A stretch of DNA of 17,068 nt, taken from an uncultured Angelakisella sp. (GTDB lineage: Bacteria; Bacillota; Clostridia; Oscillospirales; Ruminococcaceae). Made by a program: the position numbers and the translations under genes. The notes beneath the pieces are model-generated. The model was not told the origin of the DNA. It did no database searches and was given only the letters and a program-made list of their open reading frames with translations. Below are positions 1 through 6,437 of the stretch, piece after piece. The DNA lies in NCBI GenBank assembly GCA_910585535.1, contig CAJUFK010000073.1, forward strand, positions 1-17,068. The letters are read 5' to 3'. How positions within the stretch are numbered: position 1 is the stretch's first letter; the number at the start of each line of letters is the position of its first letter.

Positions 1-206
1 ACATAGACCAGAGCATCGTTTTCCGCCTCGAACTGCCGAATGCGCTCTAAGTCCTGCCCCTCCGCCCAGTAGAACGCACCAAACGGCGGCTCGCTAATAC
101 TGATACAGTCCTCGTTCTTAAACTGCTGGATGGTCTGCGGGAAAATTCCCAGAGCTTTCATGCGCTCGATGGCCTCCGCTTTCTTCTCCTCAATACTGAT
201 TCTCAT
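1..206 (-). CDS. Hypothetical protein, partial (cut by left window edge)
   Basis: This is the N-terminal 68 codons of a gene that runs off the left edge. It starts at ATG 206-204, preceded by a strong AAGGAGGAG ribosome binding site. Its ATG overlaps the TGA of the upstream membrane-protein gene, so the two are translationally coupled. The protein begins MRISIEEKKAEAIERMKALG and is mostly charged, with an aromatic stretch (PPFGAFYWAEG) near residue 45. That layout looks like a small soluble protein with an N-terminal helix. No catalytic motif or membrane segment is visible. I do not recognise its function. It is the most distal visible gene of the leftward accessory operon. Confidence 0.75.
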   Translation of the reverse strand, partial: MRISIEEKKAEAIERMKALGIFPQTIQQFKNEDCISISEPPFGAFYWAEGQDLERIRQFEAENDALVY

Positions 207-388
207 GTACGCTCCTCCTTGTCTTCGTAATCGTCCTCATACGGCGGCAGGCTATCGAGCCACCGCTGCAACGGCGGTATGTGCGGCAGAACATAGTCCG
301 CGATGAATCCACCGGCGCACAGCATAATCAAATACCCAATCATGTAAAGCAGACCAATCGTTACATCGCTCAGCATTTCTTGGCTCAT
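203..388 (-). CDS. Small single-helix membrane protein
   Basis: This gene encodes 61 residues from an ATG with a well-placed AAAGGAG ribosome binding site. Residues about 11-34 are strongly hydrophobic and form one likely transmembrane helix. The C-terminal 20 residues are very acidic (EDDYEDKEE) and probably cytoplasmic. There is no cleavable signal peptide pattern and no cysteine-rich motif. The stop codon overlaps the start of the next gene. Holin, immunity or membrane-anchor roles are possible for small phage proteins of this shape, but nothing here picks one, and a single helix in an early accessory operon is not enough to call it a holin. Confidence 0.7.
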   Translation of the reverse strand: MSQEMLSDVTIGLLYMIGYLIMLCAGGFIADYVLPHIPPLQRWLDSLPPYEDDYEDKEERT

Positions 389-421
389 ACCGCTCTCCTT
401 TCTGGCCCTTGCAGGCCGCGC

Positions 422-628
422 TTATCGCTTGTAGGTGACTTCTTGACTGTCGCTCATGCGGACGGTGATAGTGATAGGGTAGCCTGTTCCGTTCTGCCCT
501 ATCGGGAGATGACGGGCGCTTGTGATGTTCTGAGGAACCTTGTGGTTTTTCTCACAGCGCATCGCGTCCTCCTTCTTGGCATACTCGGTATGGCATACCT
601 CGCACTGATACTTCTGCACCGGCTTCAC
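422..628 (-). CDS. Small zinc-finger-like protein
   Basis: This is a 68-residue protein starting at GTG 628-626. The start is chosen because a GAGGAGG ribosome binding site lies about nine bases upstream and overlaps the stop of the preceding gene. C9, C12, C25 and H29 form a C-x2-C-x12-C-x3-H pattern, which resembles a classical zinc finger and suggests one bound zinc. The second half (residues 40-68) is beta-prone and has no known motif. The protein may bind nucleic acid or another protein. I do not recognise a named family. It is part of the leftward operon, 14 bases after the gene before it. Confidence 0.7.
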   Translation of the reverse strand: MKPVQKYQCEVCHTEYAKKEDAMRCEKNHKVPQNITSARHLPIGQNGTGYPITITVRMSDSQEVTYKR

Positions 629-642
629 AGTTGCTCACCTCC

Positions 643-987
643 TCACACCAGATACTCGCACATGAAGGTATCGAAGCTATCGAACCCAGCCCACCAGCGG
701 CTGAGCGGATAGCCGCACTTCACCATAAAGTCCCACAGTTCTTTCAGCTCGCGGTCGTACTCCGCTGTGTCTACCGTCAGCCCATGATGAAAGCAGTACG
801 CCGTCCACAGGCATCGGAACTGCCAGCAGCTGGCCTCATCGTCGAAGCTGCTCTCCCGCGCAAAGGCTTTTAGGTACTCAAACTCTGCCTTCTGGCTGAC
901 GCTGTTTTCCAGTGATTCAATCAGCGCCAAAGCATCCATGTAGCCGTCGATTCGGAGCATCTTTTTCACCACATTGGAATCCATCAT
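643..987 (-). CDS. Hypothetical protein, 114 residues
   Basis: This soluble, mostly helical protein is rich in aromatic residues and cysteines (about C57, C61, C68 and C91) and contains several tryptophans. The ATG at 987 is preferred over the upstream GTG at 996 because AAAGGG lies about ten bases before it, whereas the GTG is almost on top of that site. The start region overlaps the stop (TAG at 991-989) of the upstream gene, which suggests coupled translation. The cysteines do not form paired CxxC motifs, so zinc binding is not supported. No function is recognised. Confidence 0.65.
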   Translation of the reverse strand: MMDSNVVKKMLRIDGYMDALALIESLENSVSQKAEFEYLKAFARESSFDDEASCWQFRCLWTAYCFHHGLTVDTAEYDRELKELWDFMVKCGYPLSRWWAGFDSFDTFMCEYLV

Positions 988-988
988 A

Positions 989-1225
989 CTACTCACGCCC
1001 TTTCATCGCAGCCGCCATAATCGCGTCCATGTTTTTCTCCAGCAGGTAACTCATGTCCTGCGTTCTGCTTGCCAGTATCCGGCTCAGCTCCGTATGTACC
1101 GCCGCCCGCGTGACCTCCCGGCAGTTACAATGCACTGCCAGAATGAGGTCATCGAAGGTCAGCCCGTCCAGCAGACTATCGCTGGGCACAAGGTCAACGC
1201 CCAATTCATACTTGCTTTCCATCAT
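989..1225 (-). CDS. Hypothetical protein, 78 residues
   Basis: This small helical protein has the favoured start ATG 1225-1223, which overlaps the TGA (1227-1225) of the peptidase gene as TGATG. An AGAGG ribosome binding site lies inside the end of the peptidase gene. A GTG nine bases further upstream is the alternative start, but it sits too close to the site. The protein has an acidic N-terminal half, a central CNCR motif and a helical C-terminus ending in KGRE. No family is recognised. Tight overlap on both sides supports it as a real member of the operon. Confidence 0.65.
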   Translation of the reverse strand: MMESKYELGVDLVPSDSLLDGLTFDDLILAVHCNCREVTRAAVHTELSRILASRTQDMSYLLEKNMDAIMAAAMKGRE

Positions 1226-2262
1226 CACATCCACCCTCTATTCAAACGGATGTCCGGGGTGTCGCTGTCCAACTCGTCCGGCGTCGGGATGTCAGCGTAA
1301 TACTGACCAACCTCGGATTCATACAACGAGCGGATAGCCCAGTCGCCGTTCTCGGTGCGGACAGCGTTCAGTTCCTCTGCGCTATACAGGTCCAGCAGAG
1401 CTTCAAACTCGTGCCGAATCTCCTCCGGCACCCCATCCAAGTCTGGATTATTCCAGTCGTCCCCGGCTTTCGCTGGGGCTTTTTTCTTGCCCTTCGCATA
1501 TTTGCTCGAAGGACGGCAGCCCCAGAAGAACACATCATCATACCCACCCTCGCCCCAGTCGCACTCGATATACGCATACGCTGGGAAGTCAGCCCGCGCC
1601 GCATCTGCGATAATCTCCACCACTTTCCGTACCGTCTCGTTCAGGTGCTTATGGTTGATATACTCGTGTTTGGTGTGTGCGTTGTAGTAGCCAGATGAGA
1701 GGTTGACCGCCGCCACGCCCAGCTCAGGAGCGATGTAGGAGATGTCGCTGAATGAGCCGTACTGCGTCACAAAGCCCTTGCTGTTGATGTACTGCTCGAA
1801 GTCCGGGTTGTCGCAGTCGTAGTACACCGCATCTGTCCGGCCTTTCCGGTCAATCTCGACCAGCAGCTTCATCGTGTCCAGCTCTTTCGAGAACGCCCCA
1901 GCGCGGTAGTCCTTGCGGAAGGTACTCGCGCCAATGCCGCCGACTTCCTCGTTGCAGGTGAATAGCAGCCACGGCTTCTTCTCCGACCGAGCGTGGGCAG
2001 TCACCAGCGCATACACGCCGCAGCGGTCATCGCCGCCGATGCCCTGCGGGGACATCAGGATATTCCCGTTGGGGGTCTTGCAGATCTGGCGCACCGGGCT
2101 TTTATGCACGGTGTCCAGATGAGCGACCAGCAGCACCGGCGCTTCGCCGGGGACCAGAATGTACTCGCCGTCACGCGCCACAGCGTTCGGGTACATCTTG
2201 CAGAGGCGGCTGAACAGCTCCTTCTGCGTGGGCTTCAAAAAGTCTTCCAAAATTCTCACCAC
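1225..2262 (-). CDS. Di-zinc metallopeptidase, M20/M28/M42-like
   Basis: This 345-residue protein carries every expected metal-site motif of a co-catalytic two-zinc aminopeptidase or carboxypeptidase. The motifs are VAHLDTVH (H48, D50), GGDDRCG (bridging D79), CNEE (E105 catalytic base, E106 ligand), EIDRKG (D138) and NAHTKHE (H196). The likely role is hydrolysis of a peptide or an amide-linked small substrate in the cytoplasm, as no signal peptide is present. Residues from about 235 on form an acidic, Trp- and Tyr-rich extension outside the catalytic fold. The reading frame allows GTG at 2262 or GTG at 2259. The second has better spacing to AAGGAGG and overlaps the upstream TGA, so the true protein may be one residue shorter. 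The substrate is unknown. Such a peptidase is unusual in a phage early region. Confidence 0.85.
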   Translation of the reverse strand: MVRILEDFLKPTQKELFSRLCKMYPNAVARDGEYILVPGEAPVLLVAHLDTVHKSPVRQICKTPNGNILMSPQGIGGDDRCGVYALVTAHARSEKKPWLLFTCNEEVGGIGASTFRKDYRAGAFSKELDTMKLLVEIDRKGRTDAVYYDCDNPDFEQYINSKGFVTQYGSFSDISYIAPELGVAAVNLSSGYYNAHTKHEYINHKHLNETVRKVVEIIADAARADFPAYAYIECDWGEGGYDDVFFWGCRPSSKYAKGKKKAPAKAGDDWNNPDLDGVPEEIRHEFEALLDLYSAEELNAVRTENGDWAIRSLYESEVGQYYADIPTPDELDSDTPDIRLNRGWM

Positions 2263-4037
2263 ACTGCCTCCTTCATTTCGGCCTCAACTTCGTCCTCATC
2301 TGCTATCTCGTACTGAGCGTAGTCGTACTCCTCATAGCAGCTCTTGCAGACCCGCACATCTTCGCCGTCGGCGTTAATCGCATCACACATGAGGTCTTCA
2401 TGCACCAGCTCGCCGCAGTGGTCGCAGGTCTCATAGCGGCTGTCTTTACAGCCCTCGCAGATGCGCACCTCCTTGCCATCGGCGCTAATCGCGTCGTACA
2501 TGAGGTCTTCATGCACCAGCTCACCGCAGTCCTCACAGGTCTCGTAGTGGTCATCCCGGCAGTCTTCGCAGACCCGCACCTCAGAACCGTACTGGTCGAT
2601 CACGCGGTACATCTCATCATTCAAGCAATATTCATCGCAATCATCGCAGACGGAATAATGCTCGCGCAGACAGTCCGGGCAGACATCCCGGCCATTGATG
2701 CTCTCCATCACGCTATCGGCGTGGTATTCGTCGCAGTGGTCACAGCATGTATAACTCCGCTCCAGACAACGCTGGCAGACATACCGCCGATGGCCGTCAC
2801 TGTCGTAGACCTCATACAAATCGTCCTCATCCTCCACGCCTCCTTCGCAGTCATCGCAGTAGGCGACATAGCTGTCTTCTTCGCAGTCATCACAGTACAT
2901 CTTGGTGCTGATCTCGTCGCCGCACTTGACGCACAGGCCGTAGGTGCCAACTTCCAACGGCTCCGCATCTTCCAGATGGTCGAACCGGATGCAGACCCTG
3001 CCGTCGAAGTTATCGTAAATCCAGTCAGGGTAGCCGCCAAAGCCCTGCCCCCGATACACATAGTCCGCGCCCTTGTCACCGATGGAGCCGTACACCTTCC
3101 ACAGATTCGGCTGCTCCTCCAGCATCGAAATCTCACGCTGAATCAGGTCACGGTAAAGCCCGCTGTCTTCAGCAGCTCCGTAGACGCCGCCCTCGGTGTT
3201 GTACATCCGGCTCTGAAGCAGGACGCCATTCCCCGGCTTGTACGCGAACACCTGCCGTGTGGTCTTCCGGTTATTCAGCGTTTCACGGTCTTCCGGGTCT
3301 GCCACCGTGAACACGAGAAAGCTAACCTCGTCCCGTGCGTAGCCGGTGCAGCCGCAGTTGTACTCATATTCGGTGCTGTTCAGCGAGTGGCAGCTTGTCA
3401 GACACGCGCCGCGCCGGTCGTTCTTCGGATTGCTCATGGTCAGGAAGTGCGCGGGATTGATGCTGACGAACAGCTTGAACCCCAGCTTCCGGCTGGACAG
3501 CTCGTCCGCAAATTGAGCGTACAGGTGCTGGAACTCGCTCCCTTTGGTCTCGTCAGCCACGCCCAGCGCAACACACAGGGACTTGAAGATGCGGCTCCGC
3601 TTCTTCCCCGTCTGGTATGCTTTCGGTGCCAGCTTCTTGATGGCCTCGATACCGGCCTCCTGCGTGTACTCATCATCCGGCTCACTGAAGAACGCGATGG
3701 CGTCCATAATCAGGTCCATCCGCTCTTTGTCATCCCGCGCCGCCAGCTTTGCACTGCTCAGAATCCGGTGGGCCAGATTATCGACCCGTCTGTAGTCGGG
3801 GTCGTGCGTCCGCGTCCCGTTGATGATGAGTGCGTCCAGTTCAGGGTGCCACACAGGAGACTTGCTGAACAGCTCCCGCAGGCCCTGTTTGGCGTAGGAG
3901 CTGTCCTTCGCCAGCCTCTCGATGAACTCATCGGAGATGTCCTCCAGCACATCCATCTGATAGGTATGTGCGCCGTAGTCTTCGACCGCTTGCCGGATGT
4001 TGCTCTCGGCCTGTCGAATGATTTCTTGCATTTCCAT
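2256..4037 (-). CDS. Large protein with C-terminal tandem CxxC (zinc-ribbon-like) repeats
   Basis: This 593-residue protein starts at ATG 4037 with GGGAGG nine bases upstream and is the first gene of the leftward operon. Residues 1-360 are a mixed helical region with a conserved-looking core (PKNDRRGACLTSCHSLN, then a cluster of Cys and Tyr, then FLVFTVADPEDRET). Residues about 365-575 hold roughly ten C-x2-C pairs arranged in units of about 37 residues of the form CDxC-x-E ... DxM ... DG/GxxxRVCxxC. Pairs of such knuckles normally bind structural zinc. The C-terminus is very acidic. It could bind nucleic acid or act as a scaffold. I recognise no named family for the N-terminal half. The last two units are nearly identical in DNA, suggesting recent internal duplication. 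Confidence 0.8.
   Translation of the reverse strand: MEMQEIIRQAESNIRQAVEDYGAHTYQMDVLEDISDEFIERLAKDSSYAKQGLRELFSKSPVWHPELDALIINGTRTHDPDYRRVDNLAHRILSSAKLAARDDKERMDLIMDAIAFFSEPDDEYTQEAGIEAIKKLAPKAYQTGKKRSRIFKSLCVALGVADETKGSEFQHLYAQFADELSSRKLGFKLFVSINPAHFLTMSNPKNDRRGACLTSCHSLNSTEYEYNCGCTGYARDEVSFLVFTVADPEDRETLNNRKTTRQVFAYKPGNGVLLQSRMYNTEGGVYGAAEDSGLYRDLIQREISMLEEQPNLWKVYGSIGDKGADYVYRGQGFGGYPDWIYDNFDGRVCIRFDHLEDAEPLEVGTYGLCVKCGDEISTKMYCDDCEEDSYVAYCDDCEGGVEDEDDLYEVYDSDGHRRYVCQRCLERSYTCCDHCDEYHADSVMESINGRDVCPDCLREHYSVCDDCDEYCLNDEMYRVIDQYGSEVRVCEDCRDDHYETCEDCGELVHEDLMYDAISADGKEVRICEGCKDSRYETCDHCGELVHEDLMCDAINADGEDVRVCKSCYEEYDYAQYEIADEDEVEAEMKEAVW
2387..2522 (-). repeat. Internal direct repeat, 111-base period
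   Basis: The 25-base sequence at 2387-2411 recurs exactly at 2498-2522, an offset of 111 bases or 37 codons. The flanking sequence is also similar. It encodes the ELVHEDLM segment of two neighbouring CxxC units in the 593-residue protein. Identity at the DNA level is higher than among the other units, which points to a recent tandem duplication or gene conversion. Confidence 0.85.
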
Positions 4038-4181
4038 GTACTTTGTCCTCCCAGCATAAAGTCTGCCCTGTCATCTTCGGGCTGGGGGGGGGCGGTCCCC
4101 CAGCGACGCCCCTGACGGGGCGTTTCGACTTTTGCTCTAATCCGGCTAATCATTGAGAGCATTCACATTTCTAAAAAGCTG
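4038..4181. promoter_or_regulatory. Divergent intergenic region between the two operons
   Basis: This 144-base gap separates the leftward accessory operon from the rightward replication operon, so promoters for both are expected here or very near. I could not find a convincing -35/-10 pair on either strand. The region includes a run of nine G (4084-4092), two adjacent G+C-rich inverted repeats and an A+T-richer stretch at 4125-4178. No open reading frame of note is present. Confidence 0.5.
4081..4123 (+). terminator. Twin G+C-rich hairpins, the second terminator-like
   Basis: Hairpin 1 pairs GCTGGGGG (4081-4088) with CCCCCAGC (4097-4104). Hairpin 2 pairs ACGCCCC (4106-4112) with GGGGCGT (4117-4123) around a TGAC loop and is followed by TTTCGACTTTT. 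In the plus direction hairpin 2 resembles an intrinsic terminator with an interrupted T tract. Placed just before the rightward operon, it could block antisense transcription entering from the left arm or act as a leader attenuator. In the minus direction neither hairpin has a T tail. Confidence 0.5.
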
Positions 4182-4667
4182 GTGCGCGTTGTCGCCCTAA
4201 GCGCGGCACTTTTCGTTGTGGCGGGCTGCACACCTCCGGCATCTGGTGACACAAGCAGTGCTCCAGAAGAAGTCCTGTCTTCGGCTATTTCGAGCTTGCC
4301 TCCGGTGAGCATACCGGAAGTAGAAATCATCGCAGACCCGTGGACAGAGGAGGAGCTTTATTCGATGGCCCTCACGCTTGCCGGTGAGTGCTACGACCAC
4401 AAAACACAGGACAAGCGCCGAGTGTGTGAAGTAGTGCTGAACCGCGTGAGCGATGGCAGATTCGGCAGCTCCATCATGGAGGTGCTGACCGCTAAGAACC
4501 AGTTTGCAGGCTACTGGACGCAGCCGCGTCCGGTGTCAGAAAACGATTATGAGGTTGCCGAGCAAGCACTTAGAGACTGGTACGACGGTGGGTGCAAGGC
4601 GTTATCCGAGTACCTGTTCTTCTGTGCGGGCGACAACCTCGAAAATGAGTTTCGTAGAGAATATTGA
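4182..4667 (+). CDS. SleB-like cell wall hydrolase with lipoprotein signal
   Basis: This 161-residue protein starts with a hydrophobic segment ending FVVAGC (C16), a lipobox-like site for lipid attachment. A Ser/Pro/Glu-rich linker follows (17-55), and then a Hydrolase_2/SleB-type domain (about 56-161). The family's peptidoglycan-cleaving glutamate corresponds to E69 in LTLAGEC. Other family features are VVLNRVSDGRFG, the NQFAGY segment and a C-terminal YLFFCAGDN. It would act outside the membrane on peptidoglycan. The start is uncertain: GTG 4182 has no good ribosome binding site. In-frame codons upstream (CTG 4179, ATT 4161) would add lysines that suit a signal peptide. Its position at the head of a replication operon is odd for a lysis gene; it may be a lysogeny or spore-wall function. 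Confidence 0.8.
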   Translation: MRVVALSAALFVVAGCTPPASGDTSSAPEEVLSSAISSLPPVSIPEVEIIADPWTEEELYSMALTLAGECYDHKTQDKRRVCEVVLNRVSDGRFGSSIMEVLTAKNQFAGYWTQPRPVSENDYEVAEQALRDWYDGGCKALSEYLFFCAGDNLENEFRREY

Positions 4668-4683
4668 TAGGAGGACAAAAACC

Positions 4684-5256
4684 ATGTTTGAAGTACGAGT
4701 AACCATTTCCGCCCCGGAGCTGGCGCAGGCCATCAACAACCTTGCCGCAGCTCTTATCGGTGTCAAGCCCCAGCAGGCAGCTCCGGCTCCCCAGCAGGCT
4801 CCCGCACCTGTTCCGCAGGCCGCTCCTATGCAGGCCCCCGCCCCGATGCCCCAGCAGACGGCCCCCGTTCAGCCGCAGCAGACACAGGGCTACGCTCCCG
4901 CAAACCCTACCCCGGCGGCGACATCTGCCGCTTCTGCCCCGACCGCTGCGCCGGTTGCACCGATGGCTGGCCCGACCTCTGCATACCCTTCTAACCAGCC
5001 CGCGCCTGCGGCATATCCCAGTCAGCCTCCGATGCCCCAGCAGCCTGCCCCGCCTACCGGTGTTCCCGTGACGGCGGCGCCGCAGTATACGATTGACCAG
5101 ATTATGAAGGCCGGGGCAACGCTGATGGACGCGGGCCGTGTGGACGATCTGATGAACCTGCTGCACAATTTCGGGGTTTCGGCTGTGACCGAGCTGAAGC
5201 CTGAGCAGACCGGGGCGTTCGCTACCGCGCTGCGTGGGCTGGGGGCGAAGATATGA
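4684..5256 (+). CDS. Pro/Ala/Gln-rich protein with helical ends
   Basis: This 190-residue protein starts at ATG 4684, nine bases after GGAGG; a longer frame extending upstream lies inside the hydrolase gene and is not credible. Residues 1-28 form an amphipathic helix. Residues about 30-132 are a low-complexity linker almost entirely of Pro, Ala, Gln, Met and Ser. Residues 133-190 form a compact helical domain (YTIDQIMKAGATLMDAGR, then a Leu-rich segment). The stop overlaps the next start as ATGA, so it is coupled to the DUF2800 nuclease gene. The layout suggests an adaptor with two binding ends joined by a flexible tether, perhaps for the nuclease or SSB. No named family is recognised. Confidence 0.8.
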   Translation: MFEVRVTISAPELAQAINNLAAALIGVKPQQAAPAPQQAPAPVPQAAPMQAPAPMPQQTAPVQPQQTQGYAPANPTPAATSAASAPTAAPVAPMAGPTSAYPSNQPAPAAYPSQPPMPQQPAPPTGVPVTAAPQYTIDQIMKAGATLMDAGRVDDLMNLLHNFGVSAVTELKPEQTGAFATALRGLGAKI

Positions 5257-6437
5257 GTGAACACGCACTGCTGTCCCCGTCGAGCGCCCACCGGTGGCTG
5301 AACTGCCTGCCGTCGCCCCGCTTGGAGGCTACGCTGCCGGAGAGATCGAGCCGGGATGCGGATGAAGGAACACTGGCCCACAGCGTCTGTGAAATCTCCG
5401 CCAAGAAGAAGTTCAGGAAGGTCAAAGCGGCGGAGTACAACAGGGTCATCAAGCAGCTCAAAAAGGATGAGCTGTGGGACGACGAGATGCTGCGAACGGC
5501 TGAGACCTATGTAGACCATCTGGCAGAAAGGTCTATGAGCTTCGAGAGCGAGCCGTATGTGGCGTTTGAGGTGAAGGTAGACCTCGCCAGTTATGTGCCG
5601 GAATCCTTCGGTCGGTGTGACTGTGTGATGTTCGGCGGCGGTACTTTGGTTATCACGGACTACAAGCATGGCAAGGGCGTCCCTGTTGATGTGGAACGGA
5701 ACCCGCAGCTCATGCTCTACGCACTGGGTGCGCTGAAGGTTTATCAGCCGCTGTTCGGTGAGGCGATAAAGCGCATTGAGCTGTATGTTGACCAGCCCCG
5801 GCTCAGCTCTTATCAGGGCTGGAGCTGCACAGTGGAGGAACTGCTGGCATGGGGCGAGGAAATCAGGCCGAAAGCGCAGATGGCGTTCGCTGGGTTCGGA
5901 GAGTACAAAGCCGGATCGTGGTGCCGCTTCTGTCGCGCTAACGGCACCTGCAAGGCGCAGGCCGCTCAGCAAATCGGAGCCTTCGATGACTTCGCCGCCG
6001 TGGTGAATCAGTCCGCAGACCTCCTGACCCCCGAACAGATGGCAGAGGTTCTGAAGCGCGGCGAGACGCTGGTTGAGTGGTACAAGACCGTGAAGGCAAA
6101 GGCACTGGATTCCATTCTCAGCGGAACCCCGATTCCCGGCTACAAGGCTGTCGAGGGCCGGAGTGTCCGGGCATGGTCCGACCAAGATAAGGCACTGGAA
6201 AAGCTCATCGCCTCTGGCATTGACCGCGCCGCTATCTATGACAGTGTTCCGAAGACGCTGGCCCAGATTGAGAAGCTGCTGGGCAAACCGAAGTTTGGCG
6301 AGTTGGTTGGAGAGTTCGTTATCAAGCCGCCGGGAGCACCGACGCTGGCGGATGAAGGCGACCCGAAACCCGCATATAACAGCGCCGCCGCTGACTTTGC
6401 GGCGGTAGCAGACAAAAAGGAAGGGAAAGAGACATGA
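5253..6437 (+). CDS. DUF2800 family RecB/AddB/Cas4-like nuclease
   Basis: This 394-residue protein of the phage DUF2800 type has a PD-(D/E)XK nuclease core. Its features are EGTLAH (E38, H43), D123 in FGRCDCVMF, the catalytic TDYKHGKG (D136, K138) and the RecB-family NPQLMLYAL (Q152, Y156). C18 near the N-terminus together with C224, C227 and C233 gives the 1+3 cysteine layout that holds a [4Fe-4S] cluster in AddB and Cas4. It is expected to process DNA ends, probably as an exonuclease in phage recombination with the SSB encoded two genes later. Its start and stop each overlap the neighbouring gene by four bases (ATGA), so three genes are translationally linked. The C-terminal 60 residues are Ala/Pro-rich. 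Confidence 0.9.
   Translation: MSEHALLSPSSAHRWLNCLPSPRLEATLPERSSRDADEGTLAHSVCEISAKKKFRKVKAAEYNRVIKQLKKDELWDDEMLRTAETYVDHLAERSMSFESEPYVAFEVKVDLASYVPESFGRCDCVMFGGGTLVITDYKHGKGVPVDVERNPQLMLYALGALKVYQPLFGEAIKRIELYVDQPRLSSYQGWSCTVEELLAWGEEIRPKAQMAFAGFGEYKAGSWCRFCRANGTCKAQAAQQIGAFDDFAAVVNQSADLLTPEQMAEVLKRGETLVEWYKTVKAKALDSILSGTPIPGYKAVEGRSVRAWSDQDKALEKLIASGIDRAAIYDSVPKTLAQIEKLLGKPKFGELVGEFVIKPPGAPTLADEGDPKPAYNSAAADFAAVADKKEGKET

Noticed and set aside
203..388. Small membrane protein as a holin
   Set aside because: It has one predicted helix, no adjacent endolysin on its strand and lies in an early accessory operon; the evidence does not support a holin call.
2400..4115. Long plus-strand open frame (571 codons) opposite the CxxC-repeat gene
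   Set aside because: It is the complement of a well-supported minus-strand gene with clear motifs and ribosome binding site. Its own translation is hydrophobic low-complexity without domains. G+C-rich coding DNA commonly yields such shadow frames.
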